Below the pieces are notes generated by a model that had not been told where the DNA came from, searched no databases, and worked only from the letters and a program-made list of their open reading frames with translations. A DNA stretch of 64,000 nucleotides, from positions 62,001-126,000 of the forward strand of contig JAHQIW010004747.1 in assembly GCA_019055375.1 (NCBI GenBank), given 5' to 3'. This stretch comes from Parelaphostrongylus tenuis. Taxonomy: Eukaryota; Nematoda; Chromadorea; Rhabditida; Metastrongylidae. Position numbers and translations under genes: made by a program. Positions 45,660-58,900 of the stretch are shown here, piece by piece (within the stretch, counting starts at the first letter, position 1; the number at the start of each line of letters is the position of its first letter).

Positions 45660-47080
45660 GGCTTCAAACATTTTTACAGATAATATTGAATGTTTATTGC
45701 AAGATTACAAAGCAGTACGTGAGATGAATTAATGGTAAACTGATTTGTTTTATGGTTATATTATTAGGCTCCATAGGCACACAAGAAAAGCAGCTTTCAA
45801 TATTCACTGTTCAACAGCGCAGTAAACATTCATTTTCTCATTTGTTATGGTGATGATTTACATCAGATAGGAAGATGACAATGATAAACATAGAAAAATG
45901 CAATTACATTTCATTATTTCGCTGCTCACATATATCAGATTAAATTGAAGAGCCGAGCTCTACCTTTTACCATTATCGGTCAAATTGTTATAATTATTTT
46001 GAATGACACGTTATGGCACTATGTACGCCATCGTATGAGAGCTCACCGCGATTTCTGCCTTTTGGATGTGGAGGTTATCATTTTGCTTCAAGCACCCCGT
46101 ACATCGTACAATCGCCTATTCTGAATATCATTAGCGCTCATTATCGTTCACTCAGAGTATCATTAGCGTTCATTCTACGTATTATCACGTTTTTCGAGAT
46201 TACCAGATTAAGCTCTTCCTATTCTTCTAATCAACGGCGCGCTTCTCTTATTCAAATTTCTTCAAGGCGACTCATAGAGGTACAAAGGCACATCTATTGA
46301 AATCAGCTGATGCCGGACTTTTGGGAATCACTTCTTGAGCGGCTACATAAAACGTCTAAAAAACTCACTTTGCATTGGATGTGTCTCCGAAGATTTTCGT
46401 TTTCACTGCTGCATCCCTTTTCTTTTAATGAAGAGTGAATATGTATGAGTAATTTGATAATCAAACAGCGAGAAAAACATCAATATGATTATCAAATCCC
46501 AACAGGCAGTGCTTTCCGAGATTGAATATTATCCAATAAAAACGAGAGTTTAGCTAGTATCCACATATAGTTAAATATGCCTACATCACAGAGTTGATAA
46601 AAGAATGCTTCGTTTTCTTTGAATCGATCCTCTTCATTGGAGCACCGATCGAATGATGAACTCCACTCAGCGCTTCCCTTAATCCTCTATCACAAGGTAA
46701 AGAATGAATTTATACGGCTAAGATTTCGGCACGTTTCCATTAATAAGCTATCAGTTGCAGGAATAAACTGTATTAAGAAAAATTATGCCGGGGCGGAACA
46801 GAGCTATAGTTAACACTGCAGTTCCCGGAAGGCAAAGTGATAAACAATAGTTCGTTCAATCCTTTCCCATCACCCTCTTGTAGCCAGTCAAATGAGAGCC
46901 TTCAAAGGCCTTAGCTCGGTTATTTACAAATTTTCAAAAAGGATTGTATCGATCAGCACCTTACGACCTTCTTAAGGAAGACAACGTCGTCGAACAGCAC
47001 TCGAAACAACACGTGAAATGGTCGAAGACCTATGTGTAAGACGAATGAGAGGAAATGAATTAAATGTAAAAAGTGCTAAA
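45660..47080. other. No gene recognised
   Basis: A 95-codon frame at 46013-46300 is serine-rich and motif-free. No splice or repeat support. The rest is AT-rich. Confidence 0.3.
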
Positions 47081-47084
47081 TTAC

Positions 47085-47400
47085 GCACAGTAAATTGTGA
47101 TAACAGGTCGTCTAAGAAAATTTCTTAGCAGAATGTTTTCGAATATGTCAAATGATTGCATAATAATGAGTATAATTTGTTAGTTTTTATTTACTGCCAG
47201 CTCTTCTAAGGTAGGTTACGTTGTGAAATACAACTACGGATGGAGTAAACTTGTCCGTTAACGGATGCTTAGTAAGCAGAACATTGATCTTCTAAGCCTT
47301 CCTTTTACATTACATTTACAACACTTTGTAATGAAAAGAAGATCCTATGGTCTGTATGAGTAAGTTTGCCGAAATGATTACATTTTAACTGAGATTACAG
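47085..47400. repeat. Dispersed repeat shared with 15.4-15.8 kb
   Basis: AAAATTTCTTAGCAGAATG, TTTTCGAATATGTCAAATGA and GTTTTTATTTACT match 15440-15590 in order; farther down, TGCCGAAATGATTACATTTT pairs with the CCCGAAATATGTATTTT region at 15760. Confidence 0.45.
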
Positions 47401-47469
47401 AAGGGTCTTTTCATTCACTTTTGAAGCCCTTGTAGAAACACGTTGGGGTTTTTCCTTATCAGGAGGAGA

Positions 47470-48130
47470 CAAATGAAAAACCGATCTCATTCGCTAGAAA
47501 GTACTTTTCATAGGAGTGTAAATATCCATTCGAAAGCTGAGTTTTGAAGCTACAGCTCCACGCCACCGATTTTTTTAACATCCGTTTGTAACGTCGTAGC
47601 AACCAGATCAAAAATTACGTTCCACACTCGCCTTTCGCCTCCATTTTATCACGCGTATAATTCTCTGGAAGCCGAAAAGCATATCAATGTGTAGAGAAAA
47701 TTCCGTAGTGTATTAGTAACTCTTTTTATTTGATTTTTAGAAGGCGGGAAAGAAATTCCCAATTGAATAAGAAGATATCGACCGCCCCGGTTCCCTCCGA
47801 CTCCTCCTTCACATCCTCCGCTACGGCACTCATCTTGTCGAGTAGCTTGTAAACAACGTTACCAAAAAATTTTCAAATCTCATCTTATTTTCTCTGACAA
47901 ACGAATTTCTAGCAAATAAGCACACTGCTAGAATCAGAAAGCATTACGCTATCAGATAATTACTAATAGTCTAAGAAAAGAGCTCTGTTCGGCGAGGTTT
48001 GATAAACAAGCAAAAGATCAGGGGATGTCGAAAGATCAAAAGAGTTTTTCAAAGCAGGGGCATTTTTGAGTTTTTCAGAAATTGTGCTATAGTTTGAGTT
48101 TTATTAGTTTTGGAAAGGAGTTTTGTCCAG
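47470..48130. repeat. M4 modules in both directions
   Basis: Inverted type at 47475-47560 (CATTCGCTAGAAAGTAC, CATTCGAAAGCTGAG). Direct type at 47950-48000 (GCTATCAGATAATTACTAAT, AGAGCTCTGTTCGGCGAG) and 48085-48150 (TTGTGCTATAGTTTGAG, GTTTTGTCCAGCGAATATAA). Confidence 0.45.
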
Positions 48131-48184
48131 CGAATATAAGCGAAATGAGAGAAAAAACATGTGGTTTTACTTAACACATTTTAT

Positions 48185-48600
48185 TTTAAATATTACGGAG
48201 TTACAAAGGGGTATTTGAAAAAACCGCTGCGTGGAGTTTAGCCTAAGGTACCCTTGAGATGATCAAAAAAATTTCCAGTGACATGCTGAATGCTAACCTT
48301 AGAGTTTGATTGTTGCTTAAAGTCCATCACCAACGTTCTGTATGAAATGGGTAAGGTCTGGAAGAAGTCAAATTGCAAGCGTATTATCACTCCAACCTTC
48401 ATTATTCTAACTCGTCGCTTCAACGCCATTTCCCCTACGTGCCATTCATGCATGAGTAGATAGCGAATTTGTTCCCAAGACACCGAAATCTTAAAGCAAC
48501 TATAAGCATGTTGCACACAAAAATGTTTGCAAAAAAATGTGCAATGAACTATGCCAAAATCATGCGATTTAATTGCAAAAGTTGATCAAGAAACAAAATC
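48185..48600. repeat. Mariner-derived repeat related to 28.2-28.5 kb
   Basis: GAGTAGATAGCGAATTTGTT, TAAAGCAACTATAAGC and AAAATGTTTGCAAAAAAATG match 28395-28480 in order and direction. No transposase motif survives here. Confidence 0.5.
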
Positions 48601-51330
48601 GGCACGAATTTCTACTATAACCCAGTATATCCAAAAATGTTGACCGCTCCGCTGTGCAAAATTTTCGATCCCGGGAGGAATTGGGTCGGCGTTTCACCTT
48701 TAGTTCGCTCTACACCATCTTGCGCATGCGTTTTGTGATAAACAACACCTTGCACACTTTATAAGTCCTCTCGAATAGAAAACTTGCAAAATACGCTGTG
48801 GAAAATGAACATTTCTATTTCAAACCTTCAGACTCACGACGAAAGCACGGAAAATCCTTGGAATCAAATGACCGTAAATATCCTTATGATCCGCTAACCA
48901 ATCCTCATCTCCGCTATATATATAGATTGGGGTTTGGATTTGAGTGAAGTTGTATTCAGGTGAGATGCTCTAAAAACATGCTCGATCGGCATGCAGCAAG
49001 AGCATTCTTGTCACTCACGTAAATATGAATGATACATCTAGTGAAAAAATAGTTGTGCAATCGATTCGACATTATTACATATGAACCCTTTACAGACACT
49101 CTGTTGGTTGGAAATTCGAAAAAGTTTGGAAGCGAAAATGGGAACTAATTTACTAGACAAGCGACGACAAACTTTTGTTATATCGTCAAATCATCCTGTA
49201 GGCGCCGTTTTGAATTGTAGGACAATTTATGAGATACAATTAAATCGCTTGTTACGCAGATGACAAGTCTAGTAGATAAATAAAGCTAGTTTTCGATGCT
49301 AAAACGATGCCGTGCCAAGCCCTCTAAGCAGCATAGATCATGTTAATCGATTCCACTTTTTGACTTTATACAGATACCGCCTGTCGTTGCGCAGAATGTG
49401 GACGTATCGCATTAAAGCAATATTGAAACGAATTCTCTAGCCTGAAAAACAGCAATAAGCCGTTGAATTTGTCTCTGCTCCATGCCATTTGTTTCTCCAT
49501 ACCACTGACTTCTGCTAAGTTGCGATCTTCCACCCAATTACTGAAATCAGGCTACCCGCTGCAACAATGCGAAGAAAAGATGAGGGGTCAGTCTTAGAGC
49601 CACTAATTGCGCTGCTGAGAATCAAAGCAATGTGCACTGTAATTCAGAGGCCAAATGTGCTCTCTAATTAGACGACACTGCACTATTCAATCGTGATATA
49701 CTAAGACTATTTCCATCTACATAGACGGCAGATAGTGGGTAAAAGGCAATCAGAATAGAAATTGTGCTTGTACCTTTGTGATGTAGTCAAGTAAGAGAAA
49801 CAAAGCGTTGAGTAATAATTCAAAGACCTACTATCTATTGACCTCGATATTATCAAACGATTTCCGGTAAATCTTTGTGAATCCAGTAAGAGGTTGCAGA
49901 GCACAGTTCATTCTAATAGCCGCAACGTATGCTGTCAAATTAATCTGTTTGAAAAATCTCGTGCTTGGCTTACAAAGAAATGAGAAGTTTTTCTGATTAG
50001 GAGGGCAGAAGTGAAAAATCGGTATTATTCGCTGGAGGGGAACTCTGCATAAGAGTATTAGTAAATATTTCAAAGCCGAGACTTGAAGCTACAGCCTCAC
50101 GTCGCCGGTTATCGAAAAAGTTTTTTTTTGACATTGCTACAAGAGGGGACTTTTTGGGTTCAGACACGCGTAGTTCTCGCCGGAATAAGCTCTTTCTTTG
50201 GAATACTAGCAATCAGTCGATAGCATAACCGGATCCGATCAAAACGCTTTGCTTATATTTTGAAAAACTCCTCTGAAACGCAGCTGGTAAAGCAAGCTGC
50301 AACGCAACTGGTAATAAGTCGAGTCCCCATGTGGGCGAAAGGGCGTCTCGCGCAAATCACGTGAGCGCAAGCTGCAGCGGCCAGTGTACGGTCCTATGAC
50401 CGTGTAGAGAAGTATTGCGTCAGCAGTCACGTGGCCGTCACACCCACTGCGCTGTGAACTGGCTTTGGATCGTTCATTCTCACATATCGAATTCAACTTA
50501 TTTTACCTGATGTATTGCAGAGAAACGGTCTTTTCAAAATATAAGCACAACATTGGTATCAGGAGGCACTAAGCTATCCTATGATCGCTATAGTCCAAAT
50601 AAAGAGCTCTGTCCGGCGAGAAATATGCGCCAGATTTGTAAGAACGGCGAAATGGAGCTGTAGCCTCAAGTCTCATCTTTCGAATGGTTGCTAACACTCT
50701 TGTGGAAAATCCAGCGAATTCTCTCCAGCGAATGATATCGGTTCTTCTTTGTTCATTCCTAATCAGAAAGAACGAGAATTGATCTAAGAGATGTTAAAAT
50801 CGGATCGGGTTTGCGGATTTGATGGTAGTCCGCTCTCCTACGGTATCTCACATGTTGATTGGTTTTGCTGAACATCTTGTACTTAGTGGTCATACCACTA
50901 CCTAAAACGATTTTTAACTTCACAAAAGTGTAGAGATGTCTCAAAAACGTGTGCAGTGTTCCAAAAGATAGTGAAATATTAAAGCATTTGATCGCAAATA
51001 GTCTTTTCAAAATTTAATCTTATTGATGGAATTAATTGGCAATTGAATTATACCTGTTTTTTTATCTTTACCTATTTACAACAAATTTATTCCTTGATAT
51101 TTTATCGTGTTCTATATATTTCGAAAACTCGTGGTCTCGGGATGCTAAATATGTAAACCACTTGGTCCTTTGTAGCATAAATATAAACTATTTTTTTACC
51201 TAAAATGATTATTCCAAATCTTAAGATTGGTAAACGTCTCTTAAACGTTCCAGTTGGGTCACTCTGCCATCAAAGTGACACAAACTTTTGTAGAGCACTC
51301 AACCACAAGGCGTTTGATCTGCGAACTACA
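48600..51330. other. No gene recognised; scattered M4-like modules
   Basis: M4-like pieces at 50025-50100 (inverted) and 50565-50720 (GCTATCCTATGATCGCTATA, GAGCTCTGTCCGGCGAG). A GC-richer patch at 50280-50460 ends in GTCGAGTCCCCATG and may be a decayed tRNA-derived SINE. No coding frame is supported. Confidence 0.35.
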
Positions 51331-51339
51331 CAAAGATAG

Positions 51340-51475
51340 TTCAAAAAGTTTTGTGAAGGCGACACCAACAAATCAAGATTTACCGCGACAGCTTTATAGT
51401 GGGGGTTTTATTATGCATCAAGGCAATGCTCGTTTACATGTTGTTCGCGTGACACTGCAAAAGGTTGATTGAGTG
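51340..51475 (+). pseudogene. Mariner transposase fragment around the second catalytic Asp
   Basis: The frame reads LYSGGFIMHQGNARLHVVRV and TLQKVD, corresponding to the HQDNARPHvA..T...L segment, with the catalytic Asp replaced by Gly. Only about 45 codons remain; nothing of the N-terminus is adjacent. Confidence 0.7.
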
Positions 51476-51489
51476 AGAACGATATTCTT

Positions 51490-51665
51490 TTTTATTCAAC
51501 CGTTTATAGCGGTGGTATGTTGTTATAAATATATACCCACTGATGTCGAGCGATGTGCAAAACTTTCGTTTCAGCTGAGACGAGAACCCGCACCTCACTC
51601 TTTCCGGGAATGCGTGCTCTTCCGTTACACTACTGACGCCCATTTTGCACATCGCTCTACATCAA
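51490..51665 (-). repeat. M3 tRNA-like element, one arm missing
   Basis: Left inverted arm ATTCAACCGTTTATAGCGG, TGGTATGTTGTTATAAATAT, ACCCACTGATG. Minus-strand box B is eroded (GCGGGTTCTCGTC) and box A reads GGCGTCAGTAGTGTAACGG. Flanked on the left by the mariner fragment. The interval 51720-52520 to the right holds no recognisable gene. Confidence 0.6.
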
Positions 51666-52524
51666 GAGTGAGAACGTTCAATTCGTTCACAGTATACCTC
51701 AGATCCCGTTTCAAGTGAGTAACGTCTCTCAGATTGCTTCAACGTTTTCCGGCAAGAAAATGCTTTGCCAAAGTCGATGATGTGACAGTGCATCTATCTG
51801 AGTAATTTGCTTCATAAGCAGCAATATTCTATCGTCAAGGCATCGGAATTTACCAGAAATCTAGCAAAACATAATTGATTCTGATGGTACATACTTTGGT
51901 TAGAAATTTTTATTTATCAAATTTCAAAAAATTGCTTTCTTAAAAACTTTGTGGCAGCAAAACTTATTTGCTAGCCTAAGATTATTTGATCTGTGAACAT
52001 TGGTCTGAGTAAAGAAACCTAGAAATTTCGTTTGGCGTGCATTTGCCAAGTTAGTAAAATCAATCCAAAAATGAGAGCCAATTACCTCGCATTGTTAGCA
52101 AAAAAGCTCATAGTCAATCAGGGAGAATACTGAGGAGAGTTCGTGGAACGTCGCTGCGATAGGGCGAACGGTTCCAAATGATAAGTATGGTAATGTTCAT
52201 ACTCACTGAACAAGGAAAATTCACATACTGATGCATCTATTATGACTAGATAAACTTGTGATCCGGAACCTTGAAAGGCGGTTGGCCATTGCTTTCTTTT
52301 TTAGGATATTTTCTAACTTTATAATCCGTTCCAACATTTTGGCTAAAAAAGCATTGAGGCCTACGCACTGTTGTGATGTGCTAATATGCAGTTATTCTAG
52401 AATATTTGGCTATGTTACATATCATCTTAATGCACATTTATCGCATGATGTTTTATTGCTAATGATATATTACTTATTGGTTATCGTGTTTTTGTTTTAG
52501 ACCATGTAAAGGATGTTAGACAAA

Positions 52525-52880
52525 AAGAAAATTTGAGTGATTTTTGTTTTCTACGAATTTAAAAAGGGTCGTAAAGCAGCAAAGACAACTCTCAACACAG
52601 ATAGCGCATTTCACCAAGGTACCGCCAACGGATATACAGTGGTGATTCAAAAATTTCGTGAAGAAGACGAGAGCCTTGAAGATGACGAGAGTAAAGCGGT
52701 CATATAAAATTGACAAGGGCCGAATTATCCTTTCAAAACTGAGCGAGCTGTTACGGAAGAACTCAACAGCGGTCATTCTACGGTCGTTCGCCTTCAGCCA
52801 AAAGTAGAGCAAAATCGACAGAGAATCCGGACCAGCATAAACCGGGATCATTTTTTCAGCAGCTTAAGATTATCAACTGT
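52525..52880 (+). pseudogene. Mariner transposase N-terminal remnant (bandit-like)
   Basis: Reads YEFKKGRKAAKTTLNTDSAF, GTANGYTVVIQKFREEDESL, EDDESKAVI, then after a stop RAVTEELNSGHSTVVRLQPK: helix, linker and second helix-turn-helix of a mariner transposase. The wording YEFK.GRKAA, GTAN..TV and EELN..HSTVVR fits the hookworm bandit-type group from general knowledge. Stops and one frameshift. Confidence 0.82.
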
Positions 52881-53149
52881 GAAAGATTGGCATGGTTTCC
52901 CTAAACTATTACACTTGAAATAAAAAAGAGAGAAAAGTGACTCTAGAAAAAAGAATAAGCATTTGCTTGAAGTCGAGATAAGGCTCCGTGGTCCACTCAT
53001 ATCTCAGTGGTCCCGTGGTTAAACTTACATCACACCGCAGTGGAAAAAAGAACAGGATATAAATGGAAGTTAATAAATTATATTTTACATTACACAACCA
53101 AAGATTTGTTCGAGATCAATTGAAAATTATACTCTGATAGGATGTTTGA

Positions 53150-53290
53150 AGGAGCCGTGGCCGACTGGTTTTGATGCTCAACAAGGCGCTCTTGGAACCG
53201 AGCTCCAATCCACAATCTCCCCGGCAGTCAACAACAACGTCCTATGGAACGCTGTAGCCAGGCTATCCTAGTGATTGTAAAGAAACTCGC
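53150..53290 (+). repeat. tRNA-derived SINE-like element
   Basis: Starts GGAGCCGTGGCCGACTGG (a strong pol III box-A look) and has a box-B-like GAGCTCCAATCCACAATC about 40 bp later. It does not close into a full cloverleaf, so I do not call a tRNA gene. Confidence 0.45.
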
Positions 53291-53489
53291 TCAACCACTA
53301 TTCTGGACGTTCAAGAAAAAGAATAAACGATTTGAGTAAAAAAGAACTGTGAAGGAAGATCACGAGGAAGATAAAGGTCAAGTGTGATAGGATGTCTGAA
53401 GCGTTTCATAGATTTGACATGGCGTGTCTAATGTGTAGATTTTACACATGCTTACACGCTACTATATTACTATCCAAAGCCGGAAAAAA

Positions 53490-54225
53490 GCTAAGAGATG
53501 CTCCTCTTCACAAGCACATGAGCTGACACGTCAACGCGAGATTGCAGGAGCTCAGGCAACCGGAAAGTGAGGTCCAAACTTGCCAATTGCTGCAAAGAAG
53601 CGATAGAAGAAGACCTTAAAGAAAGAAGAGCAGCAGTTATGGCTGCAGAAGCTAGGAAGGGCAATCGCAAAGTCGAGTGAAGCTTCGCCAATTACGCGAT
53701 TAAGGTGATTGCACTCCGATATCCAGACGGAACAATTACAGTTTCCAAAAGGGTAATAAAAAAAAGCGTCGGCATTACTACTAAAATCGCTTCAATACTA
53801 AGTTCTCTCACCACATGAAGTAAAAAAGGTAAATTTGTCGCCCTACCGCTCCTTACTTCGGAACTTCGACACACTGTTTCGTCCGTGGAGAGTGGAACTG
53901 CACCTTGTCCAGACAGGATAAGAACAGAACTCTTAGAGAACCTAATGCAAGTTTTCATATACAGTGATTCGATTTTCGCTTGTTCTCTGTCAGAGTGCAA
54001 GGTTCTCAGTCAATGGAAAACCACCAAGACCGTATATTTAAAGGGGAAACCTTCATGACATAGGCAATTATCGCACAGTCAAGTCATCCCAGACAGGATT
54101 GACAGACTGAACGGAAGACACCATGCAAGCAAGCGGGGCTTTGAAAAGGATTGAGTACCATGGGCTACATTCACACGATCTCAAGACTCATCAAAGTTTC
54201 ACGAAACTGTGGAACTCGGTAGGCT
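53490..54225 (+). pseudogene. RTE family 1 fragment, plus strand, old
   Basis: Plus-strand frames read [91 protein letters not shown] and then degenerate. These match the segment just upstream of the RT core in the 59.9-kb copy ([39 protein letters not shown]). Many breaks; the only family 1 copy in this orientation. Confidence 0.82.
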
Positions 54226-54229
54226 AAAA

Positions 54230-55200
54230 ATTTCACACAAACCCAGCACCACTTTTCTTATATTCCTTTTTCGGATGCACCTTCAGCTCAGCTATTCGAA
54301 AGTGTTTTCATATTTATGTCGCAGCCGCTATCCGCTTACTCTATTCACCATTTTTTGATTAACAATGTAACAAATCGGGTAGAGCCCTCATCTATCCCCT
54401 ACGGTTCATAAGGCACTGGAACAACCCACACGAGTGGTGTAAGAAACAGGATTTGTTTGCTTGGGTGCCTTTACATGTCGACAATAATTATTTGTCAGGT
54501 TCTTCAGCACCCCCCTACTTGAAGTTGATTACAGCCCTATTTTCATAAATTCGAAGTTGGAATATATAGATAGGCACTCGAACATATGTATTTGTGCTAC
54601 ACATAAAAACTAAACGAATAGGCTAGCAGGTGTGTACTCCAGTGGCTAAAGATGCAGTGTAACACGCGTAGTCCTTAGCTTCATCACGCATCCTTAACTC
54701 ACGCTTTCCATCTTTTGAAGGTCGGTAATCGGTAAGATTTGTCGGAGAGGTTAGAAACACTGATTTTGATAGTTCGGTAAGTCGCTAAAGTTACTGTATA
54801 GCTAGAAATGGGTTCAAACACCTTTAAAGACACTTGGCAAATCAATGTACTTCTCTTTAATAAAGGCATTTTTTAACCAAAATTTATTTAGTACAATATT
54901 GGCTGGTATTTCGGCAGTTCCGTCTTTTCCAAGACCTGAAAAGAACAAGTTAACAGGCATATTCGCTAAGCACTTTTATAGCCTTGGCAGAAAGAGATGT
55001 ATTTCCCTTATCAGTAAACAAATTCTTTTGAAAAACTACCGTTCTAATCTTTGTACGTCTCCAGCTATCCTTGGACACCAGCCGTACAGAGTCTTACAGG
55101 AGTGAAAAATGTAACTGAGTCACAAATTGGCAGCCTGAGTTATGGCACGAGATCGCGCGCGATGTTTAAGAGGGAGGGAGAAAAGAACGTTTGAGAAAAA
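54230..55200. other. No gene recognised
   Basis: A possible decayed tRNA-like stretch at 54635-54720 (CCAGTGGCTAAAGATGCAG). An 86-codon frame at 54845-55105 has no motif. Confidence 0.3.
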
Positions 55201-55204
55201 TAAG

Positions 55205-55500
55205 TGTGGAATTCTTTAGAATAATGCTCCACTACTTTTCCCACATTGCAAAGTCGACTCACTCGGCACGTCCTGGAGAAAATGAGTGGCTCACGACACC
55301 ACATTAACCGTATAACCCTGATATTGCTCCATCGGATTATTATCTCTTCTTTTCCCTAATGCAGCATCTGTGAGGAAAAAAATCCAAAGACTATGACCAT
55401 CTCGAAAGTAATCTTGCAGACTTCTTTGATCGTTAGCCTCATTCTTTTTGATAGTAAGAAATCCTATTTTGGCTAACAAATCATTGCATATCACTATCTT
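55205..55500 (+). pseudogene. Mariner transposase C-terminal remnant
   Basis: Reads PYNPDIAPSDYYLFFSLMQH, then after a stop GKKSKDYDHLESNLADFFDR, and PHSF: the third catalytic Asp (APSDY) and the region after it. At least four stops. Could be the other end of the element whose N-terminus is at 52525-52880, split by later insertions. It ends about 420 bp before the lipase start codon. Confidence 0.8.
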
Positions 55501-55922
55501 AGTGTTTATTATATTCTTGATTGTGACTACTTCAAGTTATTAGCAACTGGATTAACAAGATTATCGAAATGCGGAAGAAATTATGGGATAGCTCACTAGT
55601 AATACGAATATGACTGGAAGTGCTGCAAACTGTTTTGCCGGTCAAGAAGGCAGAAATGCAGTTGTGCGCAAGAGCGACTGTCTGAATATATTCATGAAGT
55701 ATATTCGAGCTCTCGACTTTCCATTATATCTAAGGAACCTGATTATGTTGGCACGATGAACACTTAGTCATCAGCAAGTGAAAAGATTGGCTGACCTTTT
55801 TATCTTATCGTAATTTATCGCCTTATGAGCTTAGAAAATTCTTAACGTCTTGATCGGAAGCAGTAAAGACTCATTCAGAATAAATAGCTGTCGTCGTGTA
55901 CTGCTTAGTATAACCATTACTA

Positions 55923-58900
55923 ATGAGCCTCCTACAGCTCGCTTTCTTACTTGGAAACGCATTCGCTCTTCAAGAGGCCAGAAATGAAGATCCAGAGTGC
56001 AGAATGACCACCGTGAGCAATTGATATTATTGACGTACATTCGAAAATTCTTATGATGAATCATTTCAAATCAAAATTCTGTGAACGTTCATTCTTATGT
56101 TGTTTATCACATTACACTTGTACCATGTGAAACGACTTAATATCACTGCTTAAACAATTTCTTTGCAAGATCCTTTCAATCTCTTCTTGAGTTTCCGAAT
56201 GATCGCAAGTTATACAACATTCAAACCATTTCCTTTCAGCCAGAAATAATCGCTTACTGGGGGTATCCTGCTCAAACTTACACAGTTACCACTAAAGATG
56301 GATACAACCTGGAATTGCACAGAATTCCTTATGGAAAAAATTCGTCTCAAAATCATACATCTACAAAATTACGACCCGTCGTTTTCATGCAACACGGACT
56401 TGAATGCACTAGTGCCGTCTGGGTAGCCAACCTACCGAATGAAAGCGCTGGTAAGCCTTCTTCGACATCACCTAATCAGAATCCTGACAGTTGTTCAAAA
56501 AAGTCCTACAGATAGAATTGATCCGTCAGGCAACTGCAGCGTGAAACATTACAAGAAAAAAATCAATTTTAGGAAAACAAAATGAGAATTTCATACAGGA
56601 TTCATTTTTGCCGATGCTGGATTCGATGTATGGCTTGGAAACATGAGAGGAAACATCTACAGCGCAACGCACGTCAATCTGACTACGAGTGATAGCAAGT
56701 TCTGGGAGTGGACGTAAGTAATAAAAACTTCTATATTTTGACAGACGTCTAAGAGATACTGCTGTTCATTCCTATATTGACGTGTGACTGCTGATAACAT
56801 CGATAAAGTAAGCACGTAACCAACCGAAGGGCAAAGAAAAGGCGTCGGTCGGTGTTCATACAGCAAGTGAGTGACCGACAAACCCGTTGAGGGTTCAAGT
56901 TTTGATAATTTCTCAGTATCCGTGCAAGTCACGTTTCACCCTGCAATGAAGAAAAAAGGGCACTAAATAAATGTAGAATAGTCTATTTTCAGTGCCGTTT
57001 CGGCCCTTCTGAGCGTAACAATAATTTGTGCTCCTCAGATAAATCCCGGTGACCGGGGACCTCTGATAATATCGATGGTAGAAAAATGACTAAGAGAAAG
57101 GTGAAACAAGGACTTCGGTTGGCGTGATCGGTAACACTTGAGCGCTCGGTAGCGGTAATCGTGTGTTCTAATTCCACCTGAGATTGCGAATTTCGCTGAC
57201 ATCTCACATTTTTTGCGGTTATGTCTCACATCAAACATATCATATAAAGATGAAATTCTAAATAGTTGCCCAATGAGATATTAGCTGAATAGAACACACA
57301 CAAGATTAGCTGTTTCACTATGAATCTTTTTTTTTTCTATTTATCCAAGTATTTTGTTACTTATGCAGTATTCGAACTATGTATTCAACCACGATCACTG
57401 ATAGCTGGAGAAATTAGGCGTTTTTCGAGTCGCGTTTCTCTTTTGAGGAAGTTGAAAGTGGATACCTAGAAATCCGCGTGATTCAGTTGGGATGAGATGG
57501 CGACATACGACTTGGAGTCAATGATTGCGAAAGCGTTGAACGTATCTGGAATGGAACAACTCTACTACATCGGCCACTCGCAAGGTACATTAACCATGTT
57601 CTCGAAACTTTCAATGGATCAAGTGTTTTCAAAAAAGGTTTGTCGCGTCTTAATGTAAATTTTGTTCTAATAAATTGATAACACCTGCGCAGCCCTTGAA
57701 TAGTTAAGATGGAGATTGATGTTGAAAAGAGAATAACTTCCACTCCTATGCTTTCAATTACTTTCCACAAAAAGTGGCTCTTTTGCATCTCTTCCTATCC
57801 ATTCATGTACAACATGTTACAAAATCTATACGTTCAAATCCTTCATGAGGACCATTAGTGAATAGAAGTGCATAGATAAGTGATACCACAAAAAGGGGTT
57901 GTAAGAAAATAATCAGCCAAATTTTCTCTTCAAAAAAAATACAGAAAAATAAAACTTCTTCCTTATTTGTTGGATTTTCATAGAGCCGATGTCACTTTTC
58001 ATAGTTTCGAAGGTACAAGTGCAAGACAGTATGCTTCCATTGCAGATTCGAAATTTCTTCGCACTTGCTCCAGTAGGTTCTGTCGCGAACATCAAAGGAA
58101 TGCTAAGATTCTTGGCAGAAAAATTCGGACTATTGCTTAGAGTTAGTGACGGACATTTTCTTTATCTATTTATGCTTAACAAATCTGGCATGCCTATGTT
58201 TGGTAAACGGTAAGGAACCATCAACTCTCTATCATAAGTCTTGAGTGTTTGAGTTTTGAAAGACGCTAAAAATGTGTAGAAATGTGTCTAGTTAGTATAA
58301 GAATTTACTAACTCGTGGTGAAAAGATAAATTTGCTTTTTGCAAAGTCAACTACGTCAATGTTTTCCAAATCTGGAAGCACTGAAAACGAGGAGAAAGCT
58401 ATGAAAACTGCAAATCAAACCAAGGAATTAAGTTTTACATATAGTTCTTGTTTTCTGACCATAACACTTTCTGCATATTCATGCCACATTGATCCATAAC
58501 TGAATCAATAACTCCAAAGGAAAAAGATTTTATCATTATCTAACTTCTTTGATCATCACATTTTCCTTCAACTACTCGTCTTATGTAAATTTAACAGCTT
58601 CAAGAACACAAGCGTATTTCAGTTACATTTTCATATATTTGGTGCCCGAAAATTTCCTCTTGACAACTGGATATCGAGACTGATTGTGAAATCGGTATGT
58701 GGTGGAACGAAGTTGGAAGTGGAATTATGCGATAAGATTATCTTTTCGCTTTCTGGTCCTGAAAACAACCTAATGAACAAGGTTAGTGACTGACAAACAT
58801 GTCCACTTTGTACCTGTTCTCGTAGCTTTTACGATACGGTCCTTTTGCACGACGATGAGAAAAATCAAGTTATAACTTCAGTTCGATTACAATTAAAAAG

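Noticed and set aside
52258..52500. 80-codon hydrophobic plus-strand frame
   Set aside because: Hydrophobicity follows from T-rich composition; no receptor motif and no splice context.
57020..57240. Minus-strand frame with [15 protein letters not shown]
   Set aside because: This kind of translation is typical of the antisense strand of a tRNA-derived repeat (box B read backward); no gene is implied.
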